A stretch of DNA of 64,000 nt, from positions 116,218,141 through 116,282,140 of the forward strand of contig NC_045434.1 in NCBI RefSeq assembly GCF_002776525.5, read 5' to 3'. Each line of letters starts with the position of its first letter. Position 1 is the stretch's first letter. Both the position numbers and the translations under genes were made by a program. Below the pieces are notes generated by a model that made no database searches, had not been told where the DNA came from, and saw nothing but the letters and a program-made list of their open reading frames with translations. This DNA comes from Piliocolobus tephrosceles (Eukaryota; Chordata; Mammalia; Primates; Cercopithecidae). This document shows, one piece after another, positions 59,740-64,000 of the stretch.

Positions 59740-60470
59740 ACATGTTCTCTGGCCAAGATTATAGAGAAGCAGACAATATGAGACACTGTTGCGAAGAATG
59801 CAAACTGATCAAAGCCTTCTGGAAGTAAATTTGACATTATCTTACAAAATTACATTTTTACTTAATTTTGACTGAGCTGTCCAATACCTACGTAGTAGCT
59901 GGAATGTTTTTCAGCAATATGAACATATATCTATCCCAATTATTCATTACAGCATTTTACTATTGCAAAAATATTTGAAACAATAGGAATATTCATACAT
60001 GGAAGAGTAGTCAAATAAAGTATGATAGAGACATACAATAGAATTATTTGCAACTATAAAACACAATGAAAATGACCCCTACAAACTAACATGAAGTAAA
60101 ACCCACAATGTATGTTTCAGTGCAAAAAGGAGAAAGCAAAAAGGAAGAGTACCAAATGTGTGTTCCCTTTCATAAAAGAAAAAGGAAATAGGAGCAACTG
60201 CATATATTTACTCCTTTAGGAAAATGAACAAAAAAGCAAACAAACACATCTGAAGGAATTAGCAAAAGCTGATGAGTTTGCCTATCTGCAGGGTGTGGGC
60301 GAGAATAAGTAAATGTAAATAGTAAAGAAAGCATTAGGGAGGAGTGATGCTCCTCTGAATAAACCTTTGTATAAAACCCTGACTTTTGGATTCATACTGA
60401 TTCTTCACATATTGAAAAATATATAAATAATTAAAAATTATCAAAATGTGAATAAAACTCAAAATAGAGC
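59740..60470 (+). mobile_element. L1M 3' region (ORF2 end and 3' UTR), plus strand
   Basis: 'aattattcattacagcattt', 'actattgcaaaaatatttga', 'agacatacaatagaattatt', 'aaatgtgtgttccctttcat' and a tail of AT-rich 3' UTR follow an old L1 3' end (L1MC/L1ME-like). It is strongly diverged. Confidence 0.68.
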
Positions 60471-60639
60471 TCAGGGAGTAATTAATAGGACTTACTGTAT
60501 TACAAGTAAAAACCATAGTTACACTTTAGCAGAAGGCGAATGTATACAATAATATTAATTAATCAAAATTAAAATATTGTTGATTATATATCGGGATGCA
60601 CTGTGGATAGAATCAATCACTGAAAAACATAGACATCAA

Positions 60640-60715
60640 ACCATCAGTTGTACAATTTGAGTGTATACACAATTTTTATTTGTCAATTATACCTCAATAA
60701 ACCTGGAGAAAAATT
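60640..60715 (+). mobile_element. L1M 3' terminal fragment (L1MA/MB-like), plus strand
   Basis: 'ttgtacaatttgagtgtata' and 'gtcaattatacctcaataaa' are the hallmark last bases of L1MA/MB 3' UTRs. It is a short remnant. Confidence 0.8.
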
Positions 60716-61204
60716 ATTCAACACATATGAATTGATTAGCAAAACATGTATTTTGAATGAAAACTAAAATGCCGTCACTTAAATATTTTTGACTCAATCT
60801 CAGCAGTACTTATCACAATACTTGAGTTTTTAAAGGATAAGTATAAGAAAAAATAATTAATTCATTATAAGAAAAAAGAATTAAAATTTAAAACAATGTT
60901 TTATTGTCTCAAATTAAAAATAATTTATAACACTAAAGAGAAGTTCTCGCGGCTGTTAAAACACTGGAAATTCTAGTAGGATTACCAAGTTCAAACTAGA
61001 GGCAGTGGCTTTAGTAAACATGGCATTTATAAATATCCAGTAGGTAGCCAAATGGACAGATATATTGAACTTCTACAGTTTTAGAAGGTGTGAACCACCT
61101 GAAACCTTGCTGGAGAGGAGATAAAACTATGAAGTCAGGGATTTTACTACATAGAGATATAGCTCACCAATTTTCTAATAAATACAACTGTGTTTGGAGT
61201 GGAA
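60716..61204. other. Unrecognised AT-rich DNA
   Basis: Nothing was recognised between the L1M end and the AluJ-like insertion. Confidence 0.5.
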
Positions 61205-61213
61205 AGTGTTCTC

Positions 61214-61416
61214 CCTCTCTCTCTTTTTTTTTTTTTTTTTTGTTTTTGAGGCAGGGTCTCATTTTGTTGCCCTAGCTGGAGTGCCAGCCTTGACTTTCCA
61301 GACTCAAGTGATTCTCCTACCTCAGCCTCCTTACTACAGGTATGCACAACTAGACCAGATTATTTTTTTAAAAATGTTTATTAGAGACAGAGTCTCACTT
61401 TGTTGCCCAGACTAGT
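61214..61416 (-). mobile_element. Alu (AluJ/FAM-like), minus strand, 5'-truncated
   Basis: A T tail (61224-61241), the diverged right arm ('ctcattttgttgccctagct', 'ctcctacctcagcctcctta'), the linker and the first bases of the left arm ('gagacagagtctcactttg') end abruptly at 61416. The flanks agtgttctc (61205-61213 and 61417-61425) are an exact 9-bp duplication. The frames at 61090-61275, 61147-61347 and 61194-61415 are shadows. Confidence 0.88.
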
Positions 61417-61425
61417 AGTGTTCTC

Positions 61426-62783
61426 TTTGCCTGTCTAGACTTTATTATTTAATTTAAATATGATAGTCCAAAATTAAAATATATCTATTTTTAAATACTG
61501 AAACCCCCTCTTTTTTTTACAGTCATATCACACCTCTCCTTTTACAGAAAACATTGCTTGAAGGAAGACAGAACGATGCTACTCAGGAATAATGACAGAC
61601 AAATCATATGGGTACATTAGAATTAAACATTCCCAACTTACTTCTCTCTGATTAAACAGATCCAAGTTTCTAACTCAGATTTTTGTTTCTCTCGTTTTTA
61701 ACCTTTGCCCCAGGATATGACTAAACACAATACAAACTGGCTTTTCTTCCCACAAAAAAGTTCTAACATGGAGTCAGTAAAACTAATGATTTTCGCCGTT
61801 GGCTCATTTGCTATTTTGAATGTTAGTGTAGGGAATGAAAGAATGTTAGGATTTGAATTCCAAATTGAAAATGTACATGAAGTTGCTTATATATCATGCA
61901 TGGATATATACATCATGCATGGATATATCATGCATGGATATAAGTTAGTTTTCCAAGAATCCAAATACTGCAAACTGTAATGTAATGCAATATTATTTTT
62001 TGAAATTTTACTGTACCTAAATTGTAAAACCATTGTAATTCTCAGTCAATTCACTCAAAAGCACTTTATCTCCTCTCTGGCCTGAGCACTGGGTCTTCCC
62101 TATTTGTATATAGTATCATATATACTGTGTTTTGAATGAAACGTACTGACGTTGTTTAAATGCTGACTATTTTCTCATTGTATTATTTCCTTTATAGTGG
62201 ATACTCTGAGAATTACATTTAGCATTGTGATCTATTATTTTACAACAAGTTTGATTCTTTTATTCAGTCAGTCTTATTGAAAATAATTACCTGCATAAAT
62301 TATAAACCTTCTTTTACTTATTTGTTAATATCTTATATAATTTTTGTAAACTCATGAGTTACTCTTTTTTAGGCAACTAATCTTCAAACCAAAAAATGAA
62401 GCGTTCACCAGAATATATGCCTTGAAGTAACTATTTGACCTCTTATGTCCAAGAAACCATTTGCCCCTGTTTGTCCAAGCAGATGAACCAGTTTCAATCC
62501 ACCAGTCTTTAGTTCTACAGCCCATCTCCCTAGATGGCATCATCAATAAACAAAAATTAGTCATTATCCTCCAAAGCCTTCAGCTATAGAATTTTTGACT
62601 TGTTCCCTTTATCATTAATACATGACTTTAAATATTTTGAGGACAGAGACCCTTTCTCTTTGTTTATTTTATTCGAAGTGTCTAAATGTTCCAGATACAT
62701 GATAAACAGTAACTCAAGATGTATGAAATGCCTACAAATAATTACAATTATATATGTCAAAATTTAGTTACCTTATTTAAAAT
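61426..62783. other. Unrecognised DNA with a short tandem repeat
   Basis: No gene was recognised. The 91-codon plus frame at 61705-61980 ends in the tandem repeat at 61894-61942 and shows no domain. The 70-codon minus frame at 62352-62564 has no recognisable features. Confidence 0.5.
61894..61942. repeat. Triplicate tcatgcatggatata
   Basis: Exact 15-mers at 61894-61908, 61913-61927 and 61928-61942. The first pair is separated by four bases and the second pair abuts. Confidence 0.93.
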
Positions 62784-62793
62784 ATAGAAAATA

Positions 62794-63016
62794 TGATCTT
62801 GGCTAACATGGTGAAACTCTGTCTCTACTAAAAAAAATTAGCCAGGTATGGTGGCATGTGCCTGTAGTTCCAGCTACTCAGGAGGCTGAGGCAGGAGAAT
62901 CACTTGAACCCGGGAGGTGGAGGTTGCAATGAGCCAAGACTGCACCATTGCACTCCAGCCTGGGACACAGAGAGAGACTCCATCTCAATAATAATAATAA
63001 TAAATTTAAAAAATAA
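62794..63016 (+). mobile_element. Alu, 5'-truncated, plus strand, with 10-bp target duplication
   Basis: It begins in the late left arm ('tgatcttggctaacatggtg'), has the whole right arm, and ends in an (AAT)n tail. The flanks atagaaaata (62784-62793 and 63017-63026) are exact. The minus frame at 62878-63105 is a shadow. Confidence 0.92.
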
Positions 63017-63326
63017 ATAGAAAATAAACTATTCCAATTATCGTTAGATAATTTTGAATAATTTCTGCCATAAAGTTTTTCTAATAATGGAAGAAAAAAA
63101 CACAAGCATCAAATGATTTGAGACATGCTTATAATTGTATATATTCAGCTGGGAATGTTCTCCTTAATGAATTATACAATTTTGTTTAATTTTCCTATTA
63201 TCCAGGAATAAGAGGATTTTTAAAGGCATTTTATACATCTTTAATTACTACTAATTGTATACCTTGAATATTCTAGACTCTTGGATTATATATAGTATTT
63301 CTGCTATACCAAAACATTCCAACACA

Positions 63327-63621
63327 ATTTTTTTTTTTCTTTTCACACAGGGCCTTGCTCTGTCACCGAGACTGGAGTGCAATGGCGTGATCGCAGCTCG
63401 CCACAACCTCCATCTCCCAAGTTCCAGCAATTCTTGTTCCTCAGCCTCTGGAGTCGCTGGGATTATAGGCATGCAACCACATGAAGCTAATTTTTGTACT
63501 CTTAGCAGATACAGGGTTTCATCATTTTGACCAGGCTGGTCTTGAATTCCTGACCTCAAGAGATCCACATGCTGTGGGCTCCCAAAGTGCTGGGATTACA
63601 GGCATGAGTCTCTGCACCTGG
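63327..63621 (-). mobile_element. Alu (AluS/J-like), minus strand, with 10-bp target duplication
   Basis: Full-length from a T tail to 'gagtctctgcacctgg'. The exact duplication ttccaacaca lies at 63317-63326 and 63622-63631. The frames at 63251-63568 and 63255-63530 are shadows. Confidence 0.95.
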
Positions 63622-63631
63622 TTCCAACACA

Positions 63632-64000
63632 GATTTTTCAGGCTCCCCCAAGGATAATTCCTTTAAAGTACAAACTATTTTTTATCTGTTGATTAAAATT
63701 ATTTTATGGATTGCTTCATTTTTCAGAATAAAATGCTGTATTTTAATTTTATTTTCAGAACAAGCAAGATTCTTATTGTAATTGCGCATGTTTAGGCTTT
63801 TCTCTTATCTTGCTACTCACCTCAATATGCCGGTATGTTTTGGTCAATCTGGAAATTCCCCCCACACCTTTTCATACTGTATGCCCTCTACTTGTAATAC
63901 ACTCCTGCTGAAGTGCACCCTCCTCTTGTACTATGTATAACTCTTTTATAAGTCTCCTACTTTATGTGACAGAATATTTTACTTTCCTAGGCTTCCTTCA
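63632..64000. other. Unrecognised DNA
   Basis: Nothing was confidently recognised. The last 200 bases (tctacttgtaatacactcct and similar) may be a decayed L2-like stretch, but I would not call it. Confidence 0.4.

Noticed and set aside
1..64000. Search for CRISPR arrays, tRNA or snRNA genes and bacterial operons
   Set aside because: No regularly spaced direct repeats, no tRNA-like or U6/7SK/Y-RNA-like sequence, and no operon structure were seen; the window is primate repeat-rich DNA.

Overview
This window is primate nuclear DNA made almost entirely of transposable-element layers in AT-rich, gene-free sequence. No host protein-coding gene, exon set, tRNA, rRNA, CRISPR array or bacterial/phage system is supported. 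The long reading frames are mostly parts of LINE-1 or endogenous-retrovirus copies, or chance frames in Alus and AT-rich sequence. The organism is most likely an Old World monkey. Several young Alus carry AluY bases I associate with cercopithecine copies (for example 'ggccggatctcag' and 'caggcttgagcc' in minus-strand copies), and an L1PA-class L1 has its own 5' UTR. A run of exactly 400 N marks a draft assembly gap.

Layout. 1-7.3 kb: mostly unrecognised AT-rich DNA with an old L1M 3' end (minus), an AluJ and an MLT1-type LTR. 7.35-9.55 kb: near-complete MST/THE1-type MaLR provirus (plus). 10.8-14.7 kb: three Alus and a split MIR. 16.5-18.7 kb: L1M ORF1-region and L1 ORF2 3' fragments with an inserted AluY. 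18.9-24.5 kb: a mosaic of MLT1 LTR/internal and ERVL (MLT2A LTR, gag-like and pol-like) pieces. 24.8-34.2 kb: about 9 kb poor in young repeats, with three MIRs and a short L1 end. 34.2-43.9 kb: minus-strand L1M segments holding two minus-strand MaLR proviruses. The second contains a CpG-rich 466-bp solo LTR of another retrovirus. 46.5-53.4 kb: L1MA-like minus element, L1MB-like plus element and Alus. 53.57-57.14 kb: a fairly young plus-strand L1 with an ORF1/ORF2 deletion junction, frameshifts and the assembly gap. 57.2-64 kb: degraded L1M pieces and five Alus.

There is no evidence of genes working together. What the window records is insertion order: L1M interrupted by a MaLR provirus, itself interrupted by a solo LTR and an Alu; old L1s interrupted by Alus; and a rearranged MLT1/ERVL cluster. 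I did not find a new biological system. The items most worth checking are the unclassified solo LTR with an intact CRE, the internally deleted L1 with an undersized gap, the MLT1/ERVL mosaic and a 3'-truncated Alu that still has a poly(A) tail. Family names come from recognition by eye, so subfamily labels are approximate.
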